Assembly: GCA_018873245.2 (NCBI GenBank)
Contig: JAEMBT020000002.1
Span: forward strand, 5,534,001 to 5,598,000
DNA: 64,000 nt
Direction: 5' to 3'
DNA from: Archegozetes longisetosus
Lineage: Eukaryota; Arthropoda; Arachnida; Sarcoptiformes; Trhypochthoniidae
Within the stretch, counting starts at the first letter, position 1. Each line of letters opens with the position of its first letter. A program made the position numbers and the translations under genes. The notes under the pieces were generated by a model. The model saw only the letters and a program-made list of their open reading frames with translations. It searched no databases and had not been told where the DNA came from. Shown here piece by piece: positions 14,790 to 25,750 of this stretch.

Positions 14790-16597
14790 CTATTATGAAA
14801 GAAGTTGATTGTGCTAAAAGTAATATAAAACGTTACTCATAGGAAATATTAGTGACGACGATGAAGTTTATTCAACTCCTCCGTTTGCGAGAACTGACGA
14901 GTGTTCAAAATCGACTAAAAGGCCTAAAAGATCACTTCTAAGCTACGAAAGTTCTGATGTTAGTGAATGTGAAAGCGACAGTCCATCTCGATTAATATCT
15001 ACAGTCAATACTAATGATAAGCCTAAAAAACGAAATTATATTCAGCAAAGTGTTCGATGCTTGGTTTGCAATACAGTCTTCAAATCAAAGGAATATTTTC
15101 TACACTTTCATATACATAGGTTTCTAGTAAGTGTGGACTTTTATTTTAAAACATTGGGGTTTAGATGTAATGTCTGCAAGAACTTTAGTGTCTGTTTCAA
15201 CTTTAATAATGCGAGACCCAAATGTGTACCACTTGAGAAAATGAAAGTTCACTTAGTGAGTTTGCATAACTTTAAAGGATTAAACAATGAAACTATTACT
15301 CAAGTCAATAAGTGTTCACCTCATTTTTATACTAACTAAGCTATAATATGCTTTAATTAATTATAGGAAAACAAGAAGACTCAGTGTCACTTGATGAACT
15401 AAAAAGTTACGTATCTTATGGTTATATCAACGTTGACTATAATGATAGTAAATCGTATTCAACCTTTTGCTGTTATTGTAATAAATCTGTATATCTACTA
15501 AAATCAATTTCTTGTTGGAAAAATCACAACCCGAATGATATATTTCAAACTCTATACAAACATATTTTAAATTGTAACATCGACTCAGCAACTAAGGAAA
15601 GTTTTCACCAACTCAAGACAACTAATGAAGATCAGCTCAAAACCTATATTTGTAATTATTTTAAATTTTCCCGAAGCAATCTTCCTCCAAGTAATTATTC
15701 TCGATTATTATCTATTATTATTACTATATTAGATACTTAAGTCTTCCTATTTCTCATTACTCTTTTTCTCTCTTATTATTTAGAGCACTTGCCAAAGATT
15801 GAAATTGGAAAGAAAAGTATGTATTAGGTTATTGATCTTTAACCGGTGTTTAAAAATTTTCTCTCTCATTAGGGCTCACGGAAGAAGATATATATCAATT
15901 GATAATAGCCAACAGCCTGGATCCGAAAGAAGTGAGAGCTTATATTGATAGAAAAATATCAACTATTTGTTAAACAATTGAGGAATTGTATTCCTTAAAT
16001 AATAATAGTATTTGTCCCAATAGTCAACAATCAATATATCCAATGATAACAAACGCCGATGATATTAGCGATGAACAATCACTATATTGGGCTCTGGGAG
16101 ATCTACAAAATAGCCCTAACAGAAGACAAAAGCAATTCAAACAATCGTCAAGCTCTGAAATATCAAATACTTATAAACCAAATACCAACACAGAGGACTT
16201 TTGCAGTTTAGACAATGTTATTCAAATTTTTACTAATACTCTTTCACTATTAAATGAGATTGACCCAAGTCAAACTTGTAAAATTAATTTTAATTTACCA
16301 ATTAAGTATATAGTTCCACTATACTATTTACTAATGATTAACTCGAACAATTCAGATCCTATCAATATAAATGTCTTTGCTAAAGATTTTCAATCAATTC
16401 TCTTAAGTTTTGACATTGTACAAGACAAGGAAATTGTAAATTTTATTTCTACTATACTCAATCAATATTCAATAGTTGTACCTTTATTGGTAAAATTTAC
16501 AATATTAAGTAAAAGAAAGATTCATAGTAATAGCATAGTTTATAAACACTATTTTAACATTGTTAATGAACTAAAGGAAAGTTTGTTATACCGTTAA
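14790..16597 (+). CDS. Cys/His-rich nuclear-type protein, probable multi-exon gene, unrecognised
   Basis: Open blocks: about 14840-15339, 15367-15737, a mini-exon about 15784-15816, and 15873-16597. The first block has an acidic/Ser region, a basic stretch (STKRPKRSLLS) and Cys/His motifs (CLVCNTVF...HFHIHR, CNVCKNF), and the second has CCYCNKS. Short pyrimidine-rich acceptors (ctctcttattatttag, ctctctcattag) flank the mini-exon and support splicing with introns of about 55 nt. The joined mini-exon reads HLPKIEIGKK then LTEEDIYQL. The last block (from ATG 15986, 203 aa) is mostly helical and ends in a normal stop. Two junctions do not keep frame as read (14830 and 15340-15367), and a TGT TAA stop at 15972 interrupts the block before ATG 15986. 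It is therefore either several genes or a damaged one. No family was recognised. Confidence 0.35.
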
Positions 16598-16685
16598 TTA
16601 TTTGTATCTTAGATTCATTATTTCTTGTATATTTTAAATATATTTGATTAATTGAATTCTACAATAATACGGACAGAATGAAGGA

Positions 16686-16976
16686 ACAAATTTCTCGCTC
16701 AATAACATCAACTTATTCATTAATTGTTATAAGCTAAATGAAATTGATAGGAAAATTGAAAAAATTCGTATGCTGAATAAGCAGGCATTTGATGATACCA
16801 ACATACTGAGTCAAAGATATGTCGAAACTTTAATTGGAGACCAGAATTTTAGTCGATTAAGTAATCATTTAATTCCTATCTTATCTCCTGTATTATATGA
16901 AACGCATGCCGAGTTTTACCATTATTTTTATCTTAGAGATACGTGTGGTGAAGTATTTAAACTGGCACTTTACTGA
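16686..16976 (+). CDS. Small ORF 1 of a compact plus-strand cassette
   Basis: The frame is open from about 16660 with no early ATG. The first in-frame ATG is at 16770, giving 68 residues, but sensible sequence (FSLNNINLFINCYKLNEID) precedes it, so the start may have been lost. It ends 27 nt before the next ATG. No family was recognised. Confidence 0.35.
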   Translation, partial: TNFSLNNINLFINCYKLNEIDRKIEKIRMLNKQAFDDTNILSQRYVETLIGDQNFSRLSNHLIPILSPVLYETHAEFYHYFYLRDTCGEVFKLALY

Positions 16977-17003
16977 ATAAAACTGACAAATCTGAGATCA
17001 AAC

Positions 17004-17355
17004 ATGACTAAAATTGTCGAAGTAAAAGTTTGCGTCGTGTTTCCGAATAGTTTGGATAAGGAAATTGTGACATTCTGTGTTAACACTTTAGGAAGGAAAG
17101 AGTATGAATTTGAGAAAATTTGTAGAAAGTACCACGAGGCCTGTGATGTGCGACACTTTAAATACTTTTATAAAGCAGATCCATCAAGGTTCGAGAACTA
17201 TGAAAAAAAACTTTGCCAAACTAATCGATAAAATGAAGTATCCTGACAGGTCATTTATTTAATCGTATGATGATGAGCAACTTGAAAGTGATTTATATAA
17301 TTTTATTACAACAATTGTATATGATATTTATGATTGGGCAATAAATAAAATATAG
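17004..17355 (+). pseudogene. Small ORF 2 of the compact cassette, frameshifted in an A-run
   Basis: It starts at ATG 17004 (MTKIVEVKVCVVFPNSLDK) and stays open to 17231. An eight-A run at 17203-17210 marks a frame change, after which a second frame reads sensibly to a TAG at 17353-17355, apart from one in-frame TAA. The stop lies one base before the ATG of the next ORF. Conserved-looking cysteines and aromatics (ICRKYHEACDVRHFKYFY) suggest a real protein of about 115 residues. Unrecognised. Confidence 0.4.
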
Positions 17356-17356
17356 A

Positions 17357-17662
17357 ATGACAAAAAAAGTCAAAGGAGTAAAAAAGGAGTCAAAAGATTT
17401 TGAAACATTTCGGAAATTAGTATGTGAAAATTCATTAAGAAAAACAATAACTCAGCTAGAACGGCTTGCCAAACAAAAGCATGTATCAATGGATTCAAAA
17501 GAAAATAGACTTGTTGTCAATAATAATAAGATTAAAAATTATGCTAGTGAAATGATATTGGAAAAAAACAAGCTAGATTTCAAAATAAATAGAGCAATAG
17601 ACTTAAACTATAATATTAAAAAAGCAAAAACCCAATCGCTAAAAGAAATAGGCAATAATTAA
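17357..17662 (+). CDS. Small ORF 3 of the compact cassette, basic 101-aa protein
   Basis: Intact ORF from ATG 17357 to TAA. It is strongly basic and predicted helical (MTKKVKGVKKESKDF, then ENSLRKTITQLERLAKQK), which would suit a nucleic-acid-binding or structural protein; that is inference. It begins one base after the previous stop and ends 10 nt before the next ATG. This packing is unlike the spliced genes elsewhere in the window. Confidence 0.45.
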   Translation: MTKKVKGVKKESKDFETFRKLVCENSLRKTITQLERLAKQKHVSMDSKENRLVVNNNKIKNYASEMILEKNKLDFKINRAIDLNYNIKKAKTQSLKEIGNN

Positions 17663-17672
17663 ATTGATAGTC

Positions 17673-17964
17673 ATGGTCAAGAGTAAAAGTGACAGAATAA
17701 GAAAATTTTATCAAGAAATATTATGCGGTGATAAAGATTACGATATTAAAAATTTCAATCAAATGAAAAAGTTGTGGCAAGAGAATAAAGACTACTATGA
17801 CTTGGATGTTATAGATGTAATAAGAAATGGTTTAAATATCCTCCTTAAAGAATGTAAAGACCTTTAATGTTATATACGACTTGTTTACAAAGCTCACTAA
17901 GGATGAAATTGAAGATATTTATGACCATATCGAGGCTATGAACCTTCGTCTAGTAAACAGCTAA
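17673..17964 (+). pseudogene. Small ORF 4 of the compact cassette, frameshifted
   Basis: ATG 17673 opens MVKSKSDRIRKFYQEILCG and stays in frame to TAA 17867. The +1 frame continues as plausible protein (IYDLFTKLTKDEIEDIYDHI) to about 17964, so a single-base change near 17860 probably split a protein of about 95 residues. Charged and helical; unrecognised. Confidence 0.35.
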
Positions 17965-18103
17965 AGAAATATTATAAGGGATTATAGGATGGAAGATGAG
18001 TAGATTAGTTAAGGAAGAGGTATAAAAATCGGTTCATTACAGTCTTCTTTATTCTATAAATGTTTGCTAATATTGTTAGTTATGTGATTGGATTAACGTT
18101 ATC

Positions 18104-18595
18104 GGACAGTTCGTCCAAAGACAATTCGTCCAATGACAATTAGTCTAAAGACAATTCGTCTAATAACCAATAAGTCCAACGGAAAAATTGACCAATAAGT
18201 TATTTTGACTGAAAATTTGTCTGCGTAGGTGGATACCCAGGCCCATTGTAATTAATATCTGAAAACAATCTGAAAATACCTACACTACTGTTATTGATCT
18301 TCTACGTGCTTATGCTCATAACGTTCACTTGTAATCTAGTATTTCATGTTTTCAAAAATTAATACATTGACTTATGATTCTTTTTATTCAGTAATATTTT
18401 AATTTTCTAAAAAATTGACTAAAAGTTTTTCTTTTATGTCTAAAGAAATTTTAATTCTTCAATAATCATTTTATATAGGGCCCATCGGACCAATTGGTCT
18501 TTGGACGTATCGTCCTATTAGACGAATCGTCTTTTGGACAAATTATCGTTTGGACGAATTGTCCATTAGTCGAATTGTCATTGGACGAACTGTCC
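18104..18595. mobile_element. MITE with 15-bp subrepeats in its terminal inverted repeats, 492 bp
   Basis: Both ends begin GGACAGTTCGTCCAA reading inward. Each arm is built of about four 15-bp units of the type GACAATTCGTCCAAT. The middle is AT-rich and has no coding sequence. It sits between the compact ORF cassette and the larger decayed plus-strand protein. No clear target duplication was found. Confidence 0.75.
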
Positions 18596-18639
18596 TAGAT
18601 TCTTGGATTAATATTATTGACGGTAAGTCCAATTAATGA

Positions 18640-20463
18640 AACTACTAAAAACCCTTAGTTATGCTTCTATATTCGAGAGTTTTGTGACAAGTATATTTAT
18701 CGAGGAAAATCATGTAAACCAGATTCAAATTCCAAAAATTAAATTTTGAACCTATTAAAAATTACTATGATGGCTGGTCAAATTACATTGTGAAATATGG
18801 TGTACTACGTATATTACATATAAGGCGACAAATAAATTTTACTTATCAACCAGAAACTGGCATCAAGTTTATAATAAATATAGGAATCAAACTATTGAAA
18901 ATTTTTAGAGTCAAATACTTTTGCTAAACTTCTGTTAAAATCTATAAACACTTTATTTGTTTCTGAAATGATAATTATGCATATTTTTGATAAGATGATA
19001 ATTTATTTATCTCACTATGTGGTCAACTTGAAAGAAAGTAAACTGTTAAAATTTCTAATAAAAGTTGAAGGATAAACTTTATATCGGCTAAAATGAATTG
19101 TCTAGTCGATCAGGAAGCCAAACGACTGACTCTGTAATACAACTGGTTTACATATATCTATAACAACTTTGATCCAAATAGAAAACTATACTTGAAAAAA
19201 CTATGACTCCCAAATCAAGTGTTTAAAGACTTTTTGCTAATACTGGCAAAGGATGTAGTAAAGTTGTGCAAAGATGACTTAAATTTGTTTAATCGCTTCA
19301 ATGAAATTAGTTATTTTGAGTTTTTCTTTCAAAGTTTAAAAGTTTATCATTTGAATAGGTTTGAAAAACCTGGGACAAACGTTGGCATACTGGATACTTT
19401 ACATATTACAGAGTGCACAATGCAAACAAAAATAAATCAGAAGCAACAGTTTGTAGACGGTGACAAGGAAAGTCAATATTTAGCAATCTTGAATCAAGAA
19501 TCAATATTCGTTTCAGCACTTTATTGTTTCTCTGACATAACAAGTATTAGCAATTTCCAAAATGTTAAATGCCATTTACACTTTGTTATAGATAAGCTAA
19601 TTACTACCGTTGCCAACTGTCTTACAAGTTCTGGTATACTGGTCTGTTACGCCTATAATGTTTCGTCTAATAGTAATGTAGTTCATGCCATAATATCAAA
19701 CTCTGGCTTGGACTTGTGCTTTCTTAGAGATAACTTTCCAAATTTAAGTTCATTAGAAATACACAACAAAACTATAGGTTATATTAATGATGAGGAAGAA
19801 CTGGAGTTGTTTAACTTTCACTTAACACAGATACATTGCTTGTACAAAACCGACTCATTAAAATGGGATATTGGCCAATTTTTCAATCGATCGAGTACTT
19901 ACAAGCTATGAAAAGATTTGGATAAACTTAAATTTACACTAGTTCTTGGAAAGAATGCATGCAACGCCAGAATACTTAGTTTCAACTTGTCGAGGAATAA
20001 GAAAATATTTAATCAGTTTAGGTTTAACTCATTGTTAAATCAACTGCCTATAGCAGATTGCAATGGATTAAAGATATTGTTTAGAAACCAGTTTTCTTCG
20101 GGACTGACATAAGGTAGTGCCTGGAAAGAATATGAAAAATCTATTGAATATCAATTTGGAAGTCTTGACAATGAAAAGGTTTGTAAAGTATCAAATTTTT
20201 AATTATCACTTTCTGTTTCCCAAATATCATCAAACAAAGAGAGATGCACTTAAATCTTAAGATGATAGTATTTATATATTGAGATACAATCGATGCAGTC
20301 TGGAAACACTTGATTCAAGTATTACAAAAATGCTTACTTTCAAAGCACTCAAAAGATTGATTCCGAAAACATTTACGAAAATTAACGGCGAGAAAGAGGA
20401 TATCTCTACCAGAAACAATGAGTCGTTTCAAAATTTATTTTTGGGACTGCCGCCAGGCGACTG
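18640..20463 (+). pseudogene. Large decayed unspliced plus-strand protein, unrecognised
   Basis: The longest open piece is 19213-19908 (about 230 residues). It continues past a stop to 19918-20112, with further pieces to 20463 (ending FLGLPPGD) and upstream pieces from about 18740. The main piece starts mid-protein with no good ATG. A stretch at about 19580-19790 (helix, then ILVCYAYN-type strand, then SSLEIHNKTIGYI) has the rhythm of a Rossmann methyltransferase domain, and a viral replicase methyltransferase is one possibility. No catalytic motif was confirmed, so the family is left open. Same strand and style as the compact ORFs upstream. Confidence 0.35.
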
Positions 20464-20871
20464 AACAGGTTATTCATTTCAATTGTTGCATCAATAAGTT
20501 CTATAATGTGTCATATAATGGAGGATATATCCGAGCCCGAAGTGGGTGTAAAATATTTGAGCATAATACAATTTGTGTTAATTTATAATTAATCTTTATG
20601 AGTTTTAGTTTGCGACTGACTTCAAACTGATCGCTAAGATTGGCATTAGGTTATGCTAATCACAGTCGCACTTCAATGTTTGTCTAAGGATTTATTGGCC
20701 ACCAATTTCAAATCAGCCGCAAACTAAGTAAACATATAAAAAGTCCAATAGTGGTCCTTTGGGTAACAAATGAGATAACTGTTTCCATGTCTCGCTTAGC
20801 TTTAATTTTGTATTTCGAGGCAATAATTGAAAATAATTTATTATTGATTGCTATTTATAATAAATAGTGAA

Positions 20872-21149
20872 ATGAAGTTGATATTATATTGTTTTCTTTC
20901 ATTATTTGTGACAAAATCCAAGTCTTTATATATTGGACCAATAAGTTTTGAAAATATGAACAATGAGGCAAATTCAGACATTTGGGAGGAAAATTTACTG
21001 ATCTGGAATTTATTTAATTATCCAAAGAGCTTATATAAAAATGAAATAAGAGTTCAATTAGTTGCAGCCAAATTTTTACAAGCATTTGCGGTATGGGTTA
21101 AAATTACTAATATTCCTTTTGAATATAACCCTATAATTAAGAAGCTTGA
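20872..21149 (+). pseudogene. Matrix-metalloprotease-like gene, 5' half, cut by a Polinton
   Basis: ATG 20872 opens a signal peptide (MKLILYCFLSLFVTKSKS). After about 25 residues comes the start of a matrixin catalytic domain: NLLIWNLFNYPKSLYKNEIR, then FLQAFAVWVKITNIPFEY. This matches the usual 'NYP...AF.VW..VT.L.F' of MMPs. There is no pro-domain and no cysteine-switch motif (PRCGxPD) between signal and catalytic part, so the parent protein either lacked latency control or had lost that exon. The frame runs into the Polinton at 21150. The other half starts at 32258, and with one copy of the 6-bp duplication the frame resumes with Asp-Ile-Glu. A TTG-started frame from 20848 is longer but has no ATG. 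Confidence 0.75.
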
Positions 21150-21440
21150 AGTAGAAGTGCGGCAGTTGTGGTAAGCACCAATCAAAACGCTCCAACACGC
21201 CCGATGGGACGGATGGAGTTTTTTGATTGTTTTTTACCGCGAAGACCATCTTTTCGGGCTTTACCCTCTATGTCTACCATTTTTTCTTATAAATATACTA
21301 TTTATGAAAACTGAAAAATTGGATTAGTTTTTTCATTGTTGTTTCGAACAATGTAAAAAGTTTCGTGAAATCACAACTCTTATGAGTCACGTAAATCATG
21401 CCACGAGTTATATCACCCGAAACATGATTGTTTTAATAAA
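21150..21440 (+). repeat. Outer Polinton left terminal inverted repeat
   Basis: It matches the inverse of 32007-32257 over roughly 250-290 bp with moderate divergence. Shared blocks include GTTGTGGTAAGCACCAATCA and GTAAAAAGTTTCGTGAAATC. A second, more diverged copy of its inner part lies at about 21945-22060. Confidence 0.85.
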
Positions 21441-21635
21441 ACTGTTTTATTTCGAAATTTTCAATACATTGCATATTTATTGATAATCTTTCAAATAAAA
21501 TTATAACATTTAATTAAGTCTAATTAAGTTATCAAATAATGTTAATCATTTCTTAAGTTTTTGCGGTCCTTATAATCTCGTCAACAATTCTGAGAAAAAC
21601 AAAATCGCTCATTATAATCTTATAGGGAATTTTTG

Positions 21636-21842
21636 TTATGTCATTGATACCTGTATTTTAATAGCAGCATTTTCTTGTTCATTCGACAGTTCCATGGTTT
21701 TCTTCAACTCTGACCCTAACTTAGAGGGAATTTTTTCTGGGATTCTGTATGACGGTTGGTTTGTCAGTGTATATTGTACAAAACTGATTTTTTCAAAGCT
21801 GTATTTATCACTCATTGTTACTTTAATAATATTAAAGTACAA
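21636..21842 (-). CDS. Short exon-like ORF inside the outer Polinton
   Basis: ATG 21813-21815 starts MSDKYSFEKISFVQYTLTNQ, a charged polypeptide of about 55 residues that runs into a plausible donor (ACAG-GTATCA). Downstream on the same strand a tttttctcag acceptor precedes a short frame ending IIRTAKT-stop near 21555, but the phase depends on which AG is used. It may be a small Polinton gene; function unknown. Confidence 0.3.
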   Translation of the reverse strand: MYFNIIKVTMSDKYSFEKISFVQYTLTNQPSYRIPEKIPSKLGSELKKTMELSNEQENAAIKIQVSMT

Positions 21843-22079
21843 AATTGATTTTTAAGCGACTATATCAAATGACCAAGATAGAATGATATCCTTTTTAAAA
21901 AAACTTATTTTTGCATAACCAGATTTTTCTACTTCGAGTAAGAAGTAACAAATCATTTGATTGGTTATTGAGATGTTTCGTCAGACAATGCAAAACGTCT
22001 CGTGAAATGACAACTGCATAGAGTCACGCAAACCACGTAAAAGTTCACATCCTTTGGTTAAATTTGATTTGGTAAATAA

Positions 22080-23160
22080 AATCTTTATTGAATAAATTGA
22101 AAAAAATTCATACAAGCAAAAGCGAACACGTAACAGTTCTTGGCTGCTGCTTTTATAGCCAATTCTTTATAAAGACAATCACCGATATCTCTAACACATG
22201 ATTTCCCTGAAAATATATTTTTAAACACACCACAAATATCGCAAACTATATCATCTCTTTGTGTCGTTTTCGTTCCAGTAGTCGTTACAAGTCGTCATTG
22301 AAATAAGCAAATCTGGCTCGTGGATATGTTTTCTTTTATGAGATTTTGTTGACTTTCTATATCGTATGAAACAATCGTTTTGTTATGGCTATCTTCTTGA
22401 GCAATTTTATCGACATTTAAAGTTTTAAGATAGCAATAATGATGTTGCAGCTTGAACTGTTGACCGTAATTTTTACATCTTTTTGAGTTATATTCGTGTC
22501 TTCCGTTATATATGCAAAGGCAGTTAGTACAATTTTACGATTTTTACAGATATTACTTGTCCCAATAAGATGTCTTTCATAGCAGGCTTGACCTGAAAAA
22601 CTTAAATTAAAATTTTGACAATAGATTTTAACAGATGTCTCCGAACATTTGGAAAAAAATCAAGCAAAACTCACAATTAAATGCAGAAGTATGATAGTAT
22701 TTATGACAGTAAGGTTTAAGGCGATGTTCACAATAATAACTTTGTCCGATATACGCTGTTATATTAATGGTAGCATCATAATCGGAAACTCCTTGCTGAC
22801 TGTCTATTAGCTCTGTATAAAGCTTCTATGTTATGAGTACCAATGAAAAGTCTGTTCGAATTGTCCAACCCATGAATAACAATAAGTTGATAAATCTCTT
22901 GTTTTGATTGTATAACTGGAAAGTCGTTGCAAGAAACTTCTTTATCGTAAGGCAGACCACAGGACGAAGCTAATTTTTCTGCTGTTAGAGTTTGAGCATT
23001 GCTAGTATATCTTCTAATACAGGCCCATTCAAATGAATTAGGTTTAAGCTGATGCTTTGCATTAGCCACATCAATGGTGTGAAAACCACAACCATTTTTT
23101 TATTAATCAAAATTACGGATTTGGAATTGTTTTTAATTTGATCACTTGTAACTGGGACCT
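22080..23160 (-). pseudogene. Polinton protein-primed DNA polymerase B, N-terminal remnant
   Basis: Read on the minus strand in several frames. The region ANAKHQLKPNSFEWACIRRY...SSCGLPYDKEVSC...IYQLIVIHG...RLFIG matches the PolB segment before the polymerase core. It is followed by a Cys/His knuckle region (YYCEHRLKPYCHKYYH, CEFC, then later CDICG-like pieces) and by the exonuclease I motif in IVSYDIESQQNL (about 22340-22385), where Asp and Glu are the metal ligands. The sequence then ends at a copy of the element's own terminal repeat, so exonuclease II/III and the palm motifs are absent. Frameshifts at about 22790, 22640 and 22540 plus stops make it non-functional. Family identification is from the order of motifs; the precise Polinton clade is not resolved. 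Confidence 0.75.
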
Positions 23161-23419
23161 TAGACTTGGGGTTACCGCAACCTTTCGCTTTTTGTCACAC
23201 TTACTTGTAAAGATAATGAACCGGTCAACAAGAAAGATGTACAACTCTGTGAGATCTCATAGAGAACACTAAATAGTGATCTTTGTTCAACGAATGTTTT
23301 CTTGTAGGTAGAATAAAAAGAGGCTTTCCAGTCAATTCACTGTGGGAGATGTTAACGCTAACTAAATCATCGCTATGACAATTTTCTAATTATTTAGTCA
23401 AATTGTTCGTACAAATTGT

Positions 23420-23689
23420 CTATGTTGGATTATATCTAAAAGAGTCATTGAATACACCAAAATTATGGTTAATTTTAAAGTTGATTTTGTTAACACGTCT
23501 TTTAAATGTTTTGCCCCTCGCTTCAACTTCTCTAGAAAATTCTTTCCATTGAAAAATAACATTTTCAGTGCTGTTTAAATTTAAGTTTCTGGAGTTTAAG
23601 TCATTTTCAACACTGTCTACCAGATTGTTAACAACGTTGAGAACTACTTGATCAATATTCCTGTTTTTCAATTGTAGTCGTTTACTCAT
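23420..23689 (-). CDS. 89-aa ORF upstream of the PolB remnant
   Basis: ATG 23687-23689 opens MSKRLQLKNRNIDQVVLNVV, a charged protein with no recognised domain. It lies on the same strand about 260 bp before recognisable PolB sequence, so it could be the true N-terminus of that polymerase or a separate small Polinton gene. Confidence 0.3.
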   Translation of the reverse strand: MSKRLQLKNRNIDQVVLNVVNNLVDSVENDLNSRNLNLNSTENVIFQWKEFSREVEARGKTFKRRVNKINFKINHNFGVFNDSFRYNPT

Positions 23690-24411
23690 TGTTATGTGAA
23701 AAAATGCACTTTATCACTAAAAGCATAAAACTAAAAACACAAACACGATATAAAGTCACAAAATAGGCTATAACTCTATCAATTTTAATGCTTCTATTCA
23801 AAAATTTCTTGACCGCACACACTTTGAATAACTGGACACTAATGATAAAACTATAAAAGCAGGCTAAGAGTATAAAATAGTTGTCCAACTCGTCAAAACC
23901 GCGAAAGTGGCATGCGTTGCCTAATATAAACCTAATGTACAAAAAAATTAAGTTAAAATGAGTTAAGTTAGATTAGGATAAGTAAAGCAACCTATCTGAA
24001 TCACAAACTGCCGGACAAAACTCCACTATTATTTGTAGTTAATGAAACGCATGAAGCATTAAAAGATTAAACTTTTGAACATTATGAGTACTAAGTCCTT
24101 TCATCCTCTCATCATCTAATCCTATTACCAATGGAAATTTATAAGTTAGAAAGATATTTTCAAACATTGAAAAAAGTACATTAATTATACGAAATAAGTT
24201 TATTTAATAAAATATTTTTATTGAAGTTAAGATTTATTTATTTATATTTTCAAATTTATTTAAAAAACATTTTAATTGAAATAAATATTTTTTGTATACT
24301 TGAATAGAAAAATATTAAAAATATATTTTAAAACGTCCAAGCAATTATTTTGTGCTGATCGCTCCAATATAAGTGTTGTGGAGCCGTACCTGACTGCGGA
24401 TTTTGCTGCCA

Positions 24412-25136
24412 CTATGCAGGAAATTGCGGAATCGTCATGACTCCATAATGTTGCAGATCAGTGACACCGCTTACATCCAAGAAGTTAGGAGGATGTTGTT
24501 GAACCATCTGATGTTGAAGTTGTTGATGTTGTTCCTCGAGTTCTTGGTGTCGACGGCGAAGTTCTTCATACATAAAGTAGAGGCCATCGTAGCTTTGTTG
24601 AAGGTCCTGACGTCGCTCCTGAATATCTTCATGCAGATGCACGAGATCCTGATGCGTCCCATGAAGAGTGTCGAAATTTTCCCTCAAGTCTTCATGTTGT
24701 TGCTGCAACGCGTTGTATTGGTGTTGAAGATCCGTTTGTTCGTCCTCGACGTCTCCTTCAACCAGCTCCTCGAATTCCACATCTTCTGATGTTGGAGCTT
24801 CGCCATCATCGAAAGTGAGATTAAGTCTTTCCTGATCAACTAAAAGAAAAGAAAATGAATTAATAAGTAGTTAAAATGGCTAAATTAGCTTATAACTTAC
24901 GTCCGTAGCTGAAGATACTCAAAGCATCTTCATCCAACACATCAAAGTCACTATGTGACCTTGTTGGGGAGAAGATGGGCGAACTCCGAAGTGACCAGAC
25001 AGGTGATGGCACCCACGGAGCAATAGCGGCCCCAGGTCTTCCTTTTCCAGGGAATGTGTTCCAATTGTCGCTACCATTCCTCTCCGTCCTCCAGCATTCT
25101 TCGAGTGAGAAATTGTCCGATTGATCGCCACACCAA
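24412..25136 (-). CDS. Spliced coiled-coil protein of the outer Polinton, 5' end unclear
   Basis: Two exons, about 24901-25136 and 24412-24839, join across a 61-nt intron (GTAAGT...ttttcttttag) in frame. The first exon has a C-x2-C start (CLWCGDQSDN), a Trp/Pro-rich stretch (APWVPSPVWSLRSSPIFSP) and an acidic patch. The second is a long Gln/Glu/His-rich heptad-like coil (LQHQYNALQQQHEDLRENF onward) and ends in a TAG. No ATG is available in frame before the CLWCG start; a stop precedes it, so an upstream exon is missing or lost. GC content and codon use are visibly higher than in neighbouring sequence, suggesting a different origin or recent arrival. It could be a Polinton structural protein or a retroelement gag-like protein; neither is shown. 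Confidence 0.45.
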
Positions 25137-25532
25137 AGACATTTTTTTCACTTGATGAATCAATGTTGTTGCTTCTTGATAAGTCGGGCCAAGGCTGAAT
25201 GAACTTTGTTATTTTTTGCTGCCTTTATGTACCAAAAAAGGCGTGAACTCTGTGAACTTCCAATGAGGATGAAGTTCAGGGGTTCACTACACTAACATTT
25301 AGTGCTAGAAGTATTATAAGTTCCATTTATATTACAGCTTATTATCGATAGGCCGAAAGGAAATTTTGGGAAACTATATTTTCATAATTCATCTAATAGC
25401 TCAATTACTTATAATTTTATAAATTATTTATCTCAATTTTAGTTTTCACTTATCCATTATTAAATATTTGTGTAACGTTTTCATTATTGTTTCAATAAAA
25501 TTATTTTAAAAATAAAATTTATTTCTGGTGAT

Positions 25533-25750
25533 AGTAGTGTATATATGGCGGTCCTAGGACAGTACGAAAGTACGAGTCTACGACCCCCTAACTCCCTCCT
25601 AAATATTGCATAAAAATATGTAAAAAATAGCATATTTTATACTATTTTTTACATAAAATACTGATAAAAATGAAAAAATTATATTTTTCAAAATAGTGCA
25701 AAAGGGGGTGCCCTCCCATCTCATCCTCTTTCGGGAGACAGTACCCAACC
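25533..25750 (+). repeat. Inner Polinton left terminal inverted repeat
   Basis: About 215 bp, nearly identical to the inverse of 31785-32000. It includes an internal near-palindrome around the ATAGCATATTTTATACTATT core and the block GGGTGCCCTCCCATCTCATC. Confidence 0.9.

Noticed and set aside
14790..20463. Firm assignment of the plus-strand block to a named virus group
   Set aside because: No decisive motif (polymerase GDD/GDN, helicase Walker or capsid signature) was seen; only layout and style suggest a viral origin.
24403..24789. 128-codon plus-strand ORF
   Set aside because: It is the antisense shadow of the spliced coiled-coil gene, which has better codon use and a clean intron.
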